Shown here: piece by piece, positions 1-6,699 of the stretch
Layout: the number at the start of each line of letters is the position of its first letter
How positions within the stretch are numbered: position 1 is the first letter of the stretch
Assembly (NCBI GenBank): GCA_021739805.1
Contig: JAIPBB010000134.1
Location: forward strand, 1 to 13,114
Direction: 5' to 3'
DNA: 13,114 nucleotides
Source of the DNA: Saprospiraceae bacterium
GTDB taxonomy: Bacteria > Bacteroidota > Bacteroidia > Bacteroidales > JAIPBB01
Notes under the pieces: model-generated
Databases searched by the model: none
Seen by the model: the letters and a program-made list of their open reading frames with translations, nothing else
Told to the model about the DNA's origin: nothing
Position numbers and translations under genes: made by a program

Positions 1-135
1 AGTATATTAAAAATACTTCACAACCCAACACATCAAAAAAGGAAACTGTATTGAAATGACAAAGAAATAAAATGATAATTAAAAAGAAATCTAAAAAATA
101 TATAAATTAAATTTGTAAACAAAAATCAGGACGAG

Positions 136-375
136 TCATACATTATGGTTCTTGAAATTTTCATTTTCTGACTTCTTAAGAAGAAGATTGGCTTTTTCTA
201 CATCTGTTTCATTGATTTTAATTTTAATCAAATCGTCCATAGGGTTAGAAACCAAGCTAAATCTTTGACCTCTATCGTCAATTTCAAAAGGGATGTTGTT
301 GTTGTTTAATAATAATATTAAATCCGATGCTTCTTCAATATTTGGAAATTTCTGGAATACAACAATTTTCTGCAT
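136..375 (-). CDS. DUF2007-like small protein
   Basis: A 79-residue protein that starts with ATG and has no signal peptide or membrane segment, so it is probably cytoplasmic. The pattern resembles the DUF2007 'putative signal-transducing protein' domain: an N-terminal beta strand (IVVFQKF), an 'EEASDLILLL' helix, 'NNIPFEIDD' where the family has 'xxGIxxxxxx', then a strand 'IKIKINETDVEKANLLL' where the family has 'VxVxxxDxxxAxxIL'. The family has no established biochemical activity. Some Bacteroidota homologues, as I recall them, are longer and continue into a membrane region, whereas this one ends soon after the domain with a polar tail, so it may be a stand-alone or shortened form. It is the last gene of the minus-strand series, 90 bp beyond the MORN-protein stop, so it might be cotranscribed. 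The family call is from pattern memory and not from a search. Confidence 0.6.
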   Translation of the reverse strand: MQKIVVFQKFPNIEEASDLILLLNNNNIPFEIDDRGQRFSLVSNPMDDLIKIKINETDVEKANLLLKKSENENFKNHNV

Positions 376-465
376 AAAGATTTATTCTGTTTATATTTAA
401 AAATAGCATTTCATGTTATTAATATGGAGTACGAACTTCCTTAATAAAGGGCGTTTTAATGATTT

Positions 466-1461
466 TTATTTCCTGCTATTTACTATTCTTTTACTATTCT
501 TATACCTGATTCTACTAGGTAATCTATCATCTGAACCATATGTTATGAATAACAAAATTTTACCATGTTTATATTTATACTTCCTTTGTCTTTTTCCATC
601 AATATCTCTGCAAATCCATTTTCCATGTTTTTTCCCATTTTTATAATAGCCAAACATACATTGATTCTCGCGATATTTAGGGTGTGACTTAACTGAATTT
701 CCATATTTCACAATATATTCACCAGTTGAATCTATTCTTGTCCACACCAATTGTCCAGTTTCAGAATTTAATAATTCTTCCTTAAGTCTGCCATCTTCAT
801 AATATTCTTTTACAAAGCCAATAGTGAGTTGATTATTAGAAAAACCAATATGATATAATTGACCACTTTTATAATAAGAATGAGACATTTGTGTTGAGTC
901 ACTCAATTTTCTCATTTCATACCTTAATTGACCGGACTTATACCAACAAGTACATTGATATAAAGTATCATTTCTCCACTCTTTTATGCAATCGATTTCT
1001 CTACTGGTATAAAAAGTCGTGTCAATTCCGTTTTTTGGAATTGGGTCTGGCCAAGGATTAGAGCTCACACTAACGATACCTTGTCCAGTAACCAAACATA
1101 TCTTTGTACGAGAAAATTGGTCTGGTCGGCTTTTATAGTCTATTATTTTTAATGTCTGATAACCTTCTGCTTTAATCTCAATTTCATACCAACCCCAAGA
1201 GAAACTTATTGTTTTTCTATTATTATTTTGAAGTATATATTCTTTCAATTCTTTATTTTCATTTGCAATTATTATTTTAGAATTTTTCAATGGAATATAT
1301 CTTCCTGATGTTGAATCAATTTGCACTACATCAATAGTCAGAAAAGCAACACAAGTATCACCCCATCCTCCATAATCAAAATAAATAAGACGACTAGAAT
1401 CTGACTGGGAATACCCAAATATTGAAATAAAAGTAATAATATGTATAAAAAAATACCTCAT
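466..1461 (-). CDS. Secreted MORN-repeat (YwqK-like) protein
   Basis: A 331-residue protein with a signal peptide: a hydrophobic stretch at residues 3-16 ends in GYSQS, a common Bacteroidota cleavage context. Residues about 40-125 look like a beta-sandwich similar to carboxypeptidase-regulatory/PEGA domains (…GWYEIEIKAEGYQTLKI). The C-terminal half holds repeated MORN-type units: YKSGQL at 174 and 197, YEDGRLKEE at 221, a GEYIVKYG unit near 247, YKNGKKHGKW at 273 and YKHGK near 297. This repeat type is typical of proteins annotated 'toxin-antitoxin system YwqK family antitoxin'; that name gives little information about function here. The protein is probably exported to the periplasm or surface and may bind a partner through the repeats. 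The upstream region is a copy of the cassette-associated repeat, ending in an AGGAG sequence 17 nt before the ATG, which is a long spacing for a ribosome binding site. Function is unknown. Confidence 0.75.
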   Translation of the reverse strand: MRYFFIHIITFISIFGYSQSDSSRLIYFDYGGWGDTCVAFLTIDVVQIDSTSGRYIPLKNSKIIIANENKELKEYILQNNNRKTISFSWGWYEIEIKAEGYQTLKIIDYKSRPDQFSRTKICLVTGQGIVSVSSNPWPDPIPKNGIDTTFYTSREIDCIKEWRNDTLYQCTCWYKSGQLRYEMRKLSDSTQMSHSYYKSGQLYHIGFSNNQLTIGFVKEYYEDGRLKEELLNSETGQLVWTRIDSTGEYIVKYGNSVKSHPKYRENQCMFGYYKNGKKHGKWICRDIDGKRQRKYKYKHGKILLFITYGSDDRLPSRIRYKNSKRIVNSRK

Positions 1462-1476
1462 TATTTAATTATATAT

Positions 1477-1677
1477 AACTCCTAACTATCCCCCACTCAA
1501 TGAGCAATATTTTTGCATTTAGCCAAATTGTGGTTTTTCCTATATCGCTCATTGACTGTGTGTTTGGCTTTATGTTATAAATATTTATTTATTTTATCCT
1601 TCAAATTTACATAATTTCTACATATCCAAACTATCGATTTTTGCTATTTGGAGGTGGTTGTGTGATGATTACTTTTG
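1477..1677 (-). repeat. Intergenic repeat, full-length copy (copy 1)
   Basis: This is the longest copy of a repeat seen three times in the window, and it fills the gap between two minus-strand genes. Its right 81 bp (1597-1677) match 2063-2143 with one mismatch. Its left about 133 bp (1477-1609) match 2841-2972 at roughly 90% by eye. Read in gene direction it begins 7 nt after the lipoprotein stop, carries a promoter-like sequence, then two interleaved inverted-repeat pairs (CAATGAGC at 1498-1505 with GCTCATTG at 1547-1554; AGCCAAA at 1521-1527 with TTTGGCT at 1563-1569). It ends with GGGGGATAGTTAGGAG just upstream of the MORN-protein gene. It codes for nothing visible. It could be a recombination site, a structured 5' leader, or both. 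Confidence 0.8.
1602..1630 (-). promoter_or_regulatory. Bacteroidota-type promoter inside repeat copy 1
   Basis: On the minus strand, TTTG (1627-1630) is followed after 17 nt by TAAATTTG (1602-1609). This fits the Bacteroidota housekeeping pattern of a -33 TTTG box and a -7 TAnnTTTG box. Transcription would start around 1595 and run through the structured part of the repeat before reaching the MORN-protein start at 1461, giving a leader of about 135 nt. Confidence 0.5.
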
Positions 1678-1684
1678 GCAACCG

Positions 1685-2050
1685 TTATTTTTTTAGTCTT
1701 ATTTCTATGTGCATGCTTGGAGCCACATCATCATAATTAAGATTTTTATATCCATCTTTAAAAAATGATAATGAGAAATTTCTTTCACATTTTTTGGAAG
1801 CTATAAAATGAGATTCAGCTTCAGTATTTGCAAAAAACTTCCCTGATGGATCAGAGTATATAGTTTCAACAAAATTATCTTCTTCATAAAAATCAATTCT
1901 CACACTATCAATTGGCTTTCCTGTTACATCATCTATTACTGTTCCTGATATTGCAGGTGCACATGGAACCCAACATGAGTAAAGTCCAGAAGAACAAAAT
2001 ATCATTACTACAAAAAGAATCAGATTATTGCGTTTTAAAATTTTTCTCAT
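1685..2050 (-). CDS. Small lipoprotein with carboxypeptidase-regulatory-like domain
   Basis: A 121-residue protein. The N-terminus is basic (MRKILKR), followed by a hydrophobic segment and a near-canonical lipobox GLYSC with Cys26 as the lipidation site, so it is probably an outer-membrane or periplasmic lipoprotein. Residues 34-119 look like a single carboxypeptidase-D regulatory-like beta-sandwich: 'SGTVIDDVTGKPIDSVRI' is the usual first hairpin, followed by a 'SDPSGKF' turn and 'LSFFKDGYKNL', then a final strand rich in charged residues. Such domains are common structural add-ons in Bacteroidota surface proteins and have no enzymatic activity. The ATG is preceded by AAGGAG, a good ribosome binding site, and by the promoter in repeat copy 3. 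The stop codon is 7 nt from repeat copy 1. Ligand and partner are unknown. Confidence 0.75.
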   Translation of the reverse strand: MRKILKRNNLILFVVMIFCSSGLYSCWVPCAPAISGTVIDDVTGKPIDSVRIDFYEEDNFVETIYSDPSGKFFANTEAESHFIASKKCERNFSLSFFKDGYKNLNYDDVAPSMHIEIRLKK

Positions 2051-2062
2051 TTTTTTGTTTTC

Positions 2063-2143
2063 TCCTTCAAATTTACATAATTTCTACACATCCAAACTAT
2101 CGATTTTTGCTATTTGGAGGTGGTTGTGTGATGATTACTTTTG
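2063..2143 (-). repeat. Intergenic repeat, promoter-half copy (copy 3)
   Basis: These 81 bp are identical to 1597-1677 except for one base (ACATAT versus ACACAT in the middle). Only the half that carries the promoter is present. The structured half ending in GGGGGATAG is missing, and the sequence runs straight into the ribosome binding site and start of the lipoprotein gene. The right edge lies directly at the GTTGTGCACA end sequence that follows the stop of the next gene. Confidence 0.85.
2068..2096 (-). promoter_or_regulatory. Bacteroidota-type promoter for the 1685-2050 lipoprotein
   Basis: On the minus strand, TTTG (2093-2096), a 17-nt spacer and TAAATTTG (2068-2075) match the -33/-7 pattern of Bacteroidota promoters. 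The -7 box lies 17 nt upstream of the ATG at 2050, with AAGGAG in between, so the transcript would have a very short leader. Confidence 0.55.
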
Positions 2144-2843
2144 TTGTGCACAGTTACTTGTTATTTAAATTACCACAAAGTTTATTTGAATCTACTTTCC
2201 CTTTACCAGAATTAATTGATTTTATCAACCTTGTCAAAGCTATCTGCAAATTATCAAAAGATTGATCTTTAAATTGGGTTGTTCCAATAGAATAAATAAA
2301 ATCTCTTGAAATTACTGAGACAAACACTTGCTTAACTGCTGGTTGAGAAGGCTCTTGGGTTAGGTCTTGAATTTTTTTCGGAACATCGAAATACCATATT
2401 ACAGCTTTCTTATTTTTAGATATTTCAATAGGAATCATCATTAGATATAACTTCTCTTTATATAAACCAGAATAATATTCTGTCTCACTTAGCATATAGT
2501 TTGTCAAAATTGCAATATCATCATTATCATTCGTTTTATAATCAATCTTATTTAATAACAAAGATTGCATTGCATAATTATTAAATGAGATTACTTTATT
2601 ATTTTCTGTCTCTTGAATGTCACCGATTAACTCAACATAGCAATAATAATTTTCTTTTTGATTAATAAAATAAAATGTTGAATCATTACATTTGATTAAA
2701 TTTTGAGCCGAACCTATTACTGGAATTATCAAAAACAGTAATTGCATTTTAATTCTCATGTCAGTATTATTTATTTTCTAATAATTATAAATTCAAAAAT
2801 CAATTATTCCCATCAACCGAAGTTCTTATATATTGTGTACAAC
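2143..2843 (-). other. Possible single-gene cassette bounded by 10-bp inverted ends
   Basis: GTTGTGCACA at 2143-2152 and TGTGTACAAC at 2834-2843 are inverted copies with 9 of 10 matches, and they enclose one open reading frame (2154-2759). The left end lies one base past the stop codon. In gene direction, the unit begins just after a full repeat (copy 2, ending GGGAG) and ends where another repeat (copy 3) starts. This is the arrangement expected of an integron-type cassette, in which the start of the cassette is complementary to the first part of its own recombination site. The inverted match is short and the region is AT-rich, so this is weaker than the right-hand example. Confidence 0.4.
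2154..2759 (-). CDS. Secreted protein of unknown family
   Basis: A 201-residue protein that I do not recognise. It starts with a short signal peptide (MRIKMQLLFLIIPVIG, then SAQ as the likely cleavage point) and has no lipobox, so it is probably periplasmic or secreted. Met5 is an alternative start and would still give a signal peptide. The rest is a mixed alpha/beta sequence with three cysteines (24, 40 and one near the C-terminus), a hydrophobic strand pair around 'MMIPIEI' and 'AVIWYFDVP', and a long C-terminal helix. There is no enzyme motif. The gene stands alone between a repeat copy upstream and the promoter-half copy downstream, so it looks like a cassette gene. Function is unknown. 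Confidence 0.7.
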   Translation of the reverse strand: MRIKMQLLFLIIPVIGSAQNLIKCNDSTFYFINQKENYYCYVELIGDIQETENNKVISFNNYAMQSLLLNKIDYKTNDNDDIAILTNYMLSETEYYSGLYKEKLYLMMIPIEISKNKKAVIWYFDVPKKIQDLTQEPSQPAVKQVFVSVISRDFIYSIGTTQFKDQSFDNLQIALTRLIKSINSGKGKVDSNKLCGNLNNK

Positions 2844-2992
2844 TCCCAACTATCCCCCACTCAATGAGCAATATTTTTGCATTAGCCAAGTTGTGGTTTT
2901 TTCTAAATCGCACATTGTCACGGCATTTGGTTTTATGTTGTAAATATTTATTTATTTTATCCTTCAAATTTAATTATAATTTCTTCACATCC
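2841..2992 (-). repeat. Intergenic repeat, structured-half copy (copy 2)
   Basis: The first about 132 bp match 1477-1609, with the match fading after position 2992. The interleaved inverted pairs are kept in weakened form: CAATGAGC (2862-2869) with GCACATTG (2910-2917, one mismatch), and AGCCAA (2884-2889) with TTGGTT (2927-2932, one G-T-type change). TAAATTTG is present on the minus strand at 2965-2972, but the upstream TTTG box has changed to ATTG. This copy lies 82 bp upstream of the secreted-protein gene at 2154-2759. Confidence 0.75.
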
Positions 2993-3070
2993 AATAATCT
3001 AATGGACTTTTTATTTTTTGAAAATAATTTTGAATTTAGGTTTAGGTAAATATTTAATAGTCAATATCCA

Positions 3071-3103
3071 AACCCTTCCAGAGTTTGAAACTCTGGAAGG
3101 GTT
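3071..3103. repeat. Perfect 16-bp palindrome
   Basis: AACCCTTCCAGAGTTT (3071-3086), one central G, then the exact reverse complement (3088-3103). This is a type of short palindromic intergenic sequence I have seen in Bacteroidota. There is no U-tract on either side, so it is not a textbook terminator, although it could end or stabilise transcripts leaving the glycosyltransferase gene. Confidence 0.85.
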
Positions 3104-3169
3104 AAGGCCACTATTTAATATAAAGTCTAGGTGAAGAATAAACAGCTACAGCAACTTGCTAATTCAAAG

Positions 3170-3307
3170 CGTCATTGTAAAGGAGGAACAGCCTGCTACG
3201 TTTTATCGGAGACTGAAGCAATCCCTTGTAATTTGCTGTTGTGCTTATAGAAATGGATTGCTTCACTTTACTTCGACTTCGCTCAGTAAAGGCCGCTCGC
3301 AATGACG
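3170..3307. repeat. MITE-like fold-back repeat
   Basis: The ends CGTCATTG (3170-3177) and CAATGACG (3300-3307) are perfect inverted repeats. Inside lies a second perfect pair of 11 bp, TGAAGCAATCC (3214-3224) and GGATTGCTTCA (3255-3265). The element has no coding capacity and is richer in GC than its surroundings. The 'CGTCATTG…GAAGCAATCC…GGATTGCTTC…CAATGACG' layout is a widespread non-autonomous palindromic repeat type. It lies just past the stop of the glycosyltransferase gene. Confidence 0.75.
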
Positions 3308-3322
3308 GTAATCCGGGGCGAA

Positions 3323-5587
3323 TCAACCAAACAACATATCAATAAGCTTATTGATATTGTATGAATTAGAAAATCCATTTTCAAGAAGAACTTTTTTGCG
3401 GATTTCAATTTCGGCTGTTCCGAATTCAGTGCTAAAAAGCTTTTTAACTTCTTCTTTCATTTCATTAACATCATCTTTGATAATGCATATATCTTCCAAT
3501 CCTGTTTGATAAACCATAGGTGTATTAACAATGCAATGACGTCCCATATGCAGTGCTGCCAGCAACTTCAATTTTATGCCTGTTGCCTGAAATGTCGGCA
3601 AAATATTTATTTGAGCATTTTTTATTAGCTCATAAATTTCCTCAGATGTTACCTTTGTAATTAGTTTTACATTTGGAAATTGTTTGACTGATTCAATTAA
3701 CTCTTTCGATGGTTTGCTTCCTGCAATATAAAGCGGAATTTCGATATCATTAAAAACTTCATTTATTAAAAACAAAGCCGCAGAGTTGTTTTCCCCAACT
3801 TCAAGGCTTCCATGATATAAAGCATATTCGCCCAATCCGGGTTTAATATTAACCTCATCATTCGAATGAAAAGCTGAAACACATTCAACATTACTGTAAA
3901 ACTCTTCGAAATGGATTTTATCATTTTGTGAAATTGCTGCTATTCCATTAGCATATTGCAAAACAGACTCATATCTCTCAAGCTTTGATGCTTCATTTTG
4001 AAAGTAATATCTCTTGAAAATGTTTTTCTCAACCTTTCCAAGATTAGTATAATAATCGTGCTCAATATTATGAGTCCTGACAATTTTAAGCCTTTTTCTT
4101 AGTTTTTCATTTTCGAGATGATAACATGAATGAAGACCTTCAAATAAAATAGGATAATTATCTTTCAATAAATTATCAAGTAATTCTTCCGATGCTCGTG
4201 TAACAACTATGTAGGGCCAACGGCTAAACAACTTTGCTTTATTAATTTGTCGTGGATAGTAATTTACTGTTTCACATAATTCATCCAACTCGGATTCCTG
4301 TTTTCTTCCATATTGGAAACAATGCAGATGAATTTTTATACCAGCGTTTTTAAATGCCTTAAGTTTATAGAAAACATCAATAGCACCTCCATAATTCGCC
4401 GGAATTGGAATATCAAATGAAATGTGGTGAATATGTTTTTCATTTCCTATTTCCATATTAAGTTCTTTTGCTTCTTCTCCCCTGCTTTTATTAATAACTT
4501 CAATTAGTTTTTTCTCTTCTTGTTTCCAGTTCAAGGCTTTTGCAGCTTCATTGGTGTTCCTTTTCCACTTTTTCAATAATTCATTATCAGCAAAAATATA
4601 ATTAATTTTTTCTGCTATTTCTTTTGGATTGTGATTTGGAATTATATCCCCAATATCAAATTCCCTGATTATTTTTTCAACTTCAACGAGCTTTGACCCA
4701 AGCACCGGAACACCTGAATGAATATAATCAAACAGCTTGTTTGGCAGGCTGTATCTGTAGTTTATATTAGTATCTTTATCGAGAGTTAATCCCAGGTCTG
4801 CTATCCTGGTAAAGATTCTTAATTCATTAAAAGGTTGCTTTGGAAGAATAACGACTTTAGATTGAATTTCAAGCTTAACTACCATTTTTTTTAGAATCTC
4901 AATCACATCTCCACAACCAATAATTAACAGTACAGCATTTTCAATATATTGCATTGCTTCAACAGCTTCTTCAGCTCCTCTGTCAATATTAATTCCAGCC
5001 CCCTGAAGCAAAATTATTTTTTTATCTGAAGGTAATCCAAGTTCTTCCCTGCTTTTAAACTTTATTGCTTCTTGAATTTTGGGAATATTTCTGATAACGG
5101 ATAATTCTTTGCCGTATTCATCAAAATAGAGCTTGGCAATCGAATCGTTAACCGTGATAATATTTTCTAATTTTGGAAATATGCTTTTTTCAATTTTAAG
5201 CCAGACCTTCTTCACCCAACGACCTTCTAATTCAGGTACACCGGTGAAATATTCATGACTATCATAAATTATTTTGGTTTTTTTAAGCTTGTAAATTAAA
5301 TAATTTGGAAGCAAAGTATCTAAATCATTCGAAAACAATAAATCGACCTTTTTGAAAAGCAGATAGAAAAATAAGCTAAGATTATAATCGGCATAAAAAA
5401 ATGCTCCTTTATTGAAAAATAATTTAAAGCGTTTTGTTTTATAATCCCTTTCAACAGCTAAACTATCATGCAGTTTACGACCAACCAAAGTAACCTCATA
5501 TCCCATTTTTTTCAATGTAATACAAGTTCTGTCAACACGTTGGTCGGTTGACAAATCATTAGTGACTGATACGAAAGCTTTTTTCAA
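3323..5587 (-). CDS. Tandem two-domain GT-B glycosyltransferase fusion
   Basis: A 754-residue cytoplasmic protein made of two complete glycosyltransferases. Residues 1-370 form a GT4-like GT-B enzyme: SVTNDLSTDQRVDR at the N-terminus, 'IIYDSHEYFTGVPE' (107-119), the 'LLQGAGINIDRGAEEAVEAM' start of the nucleotide-sugar domain (193-212) and 'LPNKLFDYIHSGVPVLGS' (281-298) with the donor-binding region. Residues 378-754 form a second one: 'FDIPIPANYGGAIDVFYKLK' (391-410), 'RTHNIEHDYY' (504-513), 'YALYHGSLEVGENNSAALFL' (588-607) and 'TGIKLKLLAALHMGRHCIV' (669-687). Each half is full length for its family. The start is TTG at 5587, since no ATG lies nearby and the homology begins there. Met378 (codon 4454-4456) has a purine-rich GGGGAGAAGAAG stretch upstream and could be the start of a formerly separate gene. 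The product probably builds surface polysaccharide; donors and acceptors are unknown. Confidence 0.85.
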   Translation of the reverse strand: MKKAFVSVTNDLSTDQRVDRTCITLKKMGYEVTLVGRKLHDSLAVERDYKTKRFKLFFNKGAFFYADYNLSLFFYLLFKKVDLLFSNDLDTLLPNYLIYKLKKTKIIYDSHEYFTGVPELEGRWVKKVWLKIEKSIFPKLENIITVNDSIAKLYFDEYGKELSVIRNIPKIQEAIKFKSREELGLPSDKKIILLQGAGINIDRGAEEAVEAMQYIENAVLLIIGCGDVIEILKKMVVKLEIQSKVVILPKQPFNELRIFTRIADLGLTLDKDTNINYRYSLPNKLFDYIHSGVPVLGSKLVEVEKIIREFDIGDIIPNHNPKEIAEKINYIFADNELLKKWKRNTNEAAKALNWKQEEKKLIEVINKSRGEEAKELNMEIGNEKHIHHISFDIPIPANYGGAIDVFYKLKAFKNAGIKIHLHCFQYGRKQESELDELCETVNYYPRQINKAKLFSRWPYIVVTRASEELLDNLLKDNYPILFEGLHSCYHLENEKLRKRLKIVRTHNIEHDYYTNLGKVEKNIFKRYYFQNEASKLERYESVLQYANGIAAISQNDKIHFEEFYSNVECVSAFHSNDEVNIKPGLGEYALYHGSLEVGENNSAALFLINEVFNDIEIPLYIAGSKPSKELIESVKQFPNVKLITKVTSEEIYELIKNAQINILPTFQATGIKLKLLAALHMGRHCIVNTPMVYQTGLEDICIIKDDVNEMKEEVKKLFSTEFGTAEIEIRKKVLLENGFSNSYNINKLIDMLFG

Positions 5588-5737
5588 ATGAGTGTAAATT
5601 TACTTCAATACTTGTTGTTTTTGTTATAACTAAAAACTTTTATACGGTAGCTTTATTGTTGATGTTTCCATATTTAAGCTTCTACTTATATTAATGAAGA
5701 AATAATGTAAATAATTTTTAATGGATCCTATGGCTGG

Positions 5738-5793
5738 AAGTCGGAAGACCGAAGTCGGAAGTAAGCTCAATTCTGTCTTCCGGCTTCCGACTT
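5738..5793. repeat. Palindromic AAGTCGGAAG repeat in a 381-bp non-coding gap
   Basis: AAGTCGGAAG occurs twice directly (5738-5747 and 5752-5761) and once inverted as CTTCCGACTT (5784-5793), so either direct copy can form a 10-bp stem with the inverted one. The rest of the gap 5588-5968 shows no convincing gene. A 72-codon frame across it is built over this repeat and has no recognisable features. Confidence 0.7.
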
Positions 5794-5968
5794 TAAACCA
5801 TTTTAACACGAAATCATTTTGAGTATTTAGACTAATTTTTAATTCCATTAACTTCGTCGTATAACATAAATAATTAACTTTGCTTTAACTATATATTTTT
5901 CATTCAAAAAAGCATTAATTTCTAATAGATTTTTCGCATGTCAGATTTATTAATTCTCAGGGATAATT

Positions 5969-6619
5969 ATGAATAAAAAACTAATAATTATTTTGCTAAT
6001 GCTAATCATATTTTCTTTATCAGGATGTATGCTTATGATTAAAACAACCTTTGGAATTCAAGACCCAAAGATTATAACAAATGCTGAAACAATCAAATAT
6101 GCTGAAAAATTTAAAATACCTATTGAAGACAATTTTTCACTTGACACAACTTACTTTGATTTCATTCTATCATTAGATACAAACATCTATAAATCACAAA
6201 TAAAAAATCACTATCAACCATTACAAGCATTATATTTTGATAGCTTGGGGAATTTGTGTCGTTATTATATTAATTGCTATGCAGGTGGTTTTCCAAATTT
6301 AAAATGGAATAGAAATGGAAAATTAAATACATTTCCACCTGCTGAACAGGCACCAATTGATTCAATTATAAACCTTTTCAAACAATTAACTTTTCTAAAC
6401 AATTGTTGCAATTCTGATATTATTACATTAACAAATTTAAAGCCTGACTATACTGTTGTTGTTTATTGGAATCATTTTATGCGAAGGCATTCCAAGCGGC
6501 TTATAAAACTCATTAAAAGTAATTGTGAATTAGCAAATGGGGAAAAAATAAAGTTAATATTTGTAAATAATGATAATGCTTTTGAATATGTTAATAGAAA
6601 ACAAGCTATAAGCAAATAA
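5969..6619 (+). CDS. Lipoprotein of unknown function
   Basis: A 216-residue protein with a lysine start, a hydrophobic stretch and a good lipobox LSGC with Cys20, so it is likely a lipoprotein. Nothing later in the sequence matches a family I know. Visible features are a segment rich in aromatic residues (LYFDSLGNLCRYYINCYAGG), a conserved-looking 'FPNLKWNRNGKLNTFPPAEQ' stretch, a CC pair in 'NNCCNSD' and a beta-rich end (DYTVVVYWNHFMRRHS). The ATG is preceded by GGGATAATT, a weak ribosome binding site. It is followed by 80 bp and then murB in the same direction, but a separate promoter-like box before murB suggests it is not part of a cell-wall operon. Confidence 0.7.
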   Translation: MNKKLIIILLMLIIFSLSGCMLMIKTTFGIQDPKIITNAETIKYAEKFKIPIEDNFSLDTTYFDFILSLDTNIYKSQIKNHYQPLQALYFDSLGNLCRYYINCYAGGFPNLKWNRNGKLNTFPPAEQAPIDSIINLFKQLTFLNNCCNSDIITLTNLKPDYTVVVYWNHFMRRHSKRLIKLIKSNCELANGEKIKLIFVNNDNAFEYVNRKQAISK

Positions 6620-6679
6620 TCCTTTTGGAAATGATTTCAAAAAATCAAATAAGCTATAACTTCACAAATTTTAAATGTG

Positions 6680-6687
6680 TAAATTTG
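6680..6687 (+). promoter_or_regulatory. Candidate -7 promoter box for murB
   Basis: TAAATTTG matches the Bacteroidota -7 consensus TAnnTTTG and lies 12 nt upstream of the murB ATG. The -33 box is not clear (TTCACAA is the nearest match), so the call rests on the -7 box alone. A leader of only a few bases would result. Confidence 0.35.
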
Positions 6688-6699
6688 CAATGAAAATAT

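Noticed and set aside
415..425. GTTATTAATAT, considered as the end sequence of a third cassette holding the MORN gene
   Set aside because: The match to the expected complement is only 8 of 10 in pure A/T sequence, and no repeat element follows.
413..646. Plus-strand frame rich in Leu and Phe
   Set aside because: It lies antisense to the MORN-repeat gene; the hydrophobic composition is a by-product of the AT-rich complementary strand.
1912..2265. Plus-strand 117-codon frame spanning two genes and a repeat
   Set aside because: It is antisense to two better-supported minus-strand genes and crosses the repeat element.
2864..3049. Plus-strand 61-codon frame
   Set aside because: It falls inside repeat copy 2 and AT-rich spacer and has no family features.
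5630..5848. A 72-codon minus-strand reading frame in the gap upstream of the glycosyltransferase
   Set aside because: It is built over the AAGTCGGAAG palindromic repeat, has low-complexity content and no recognisable domain or signal.
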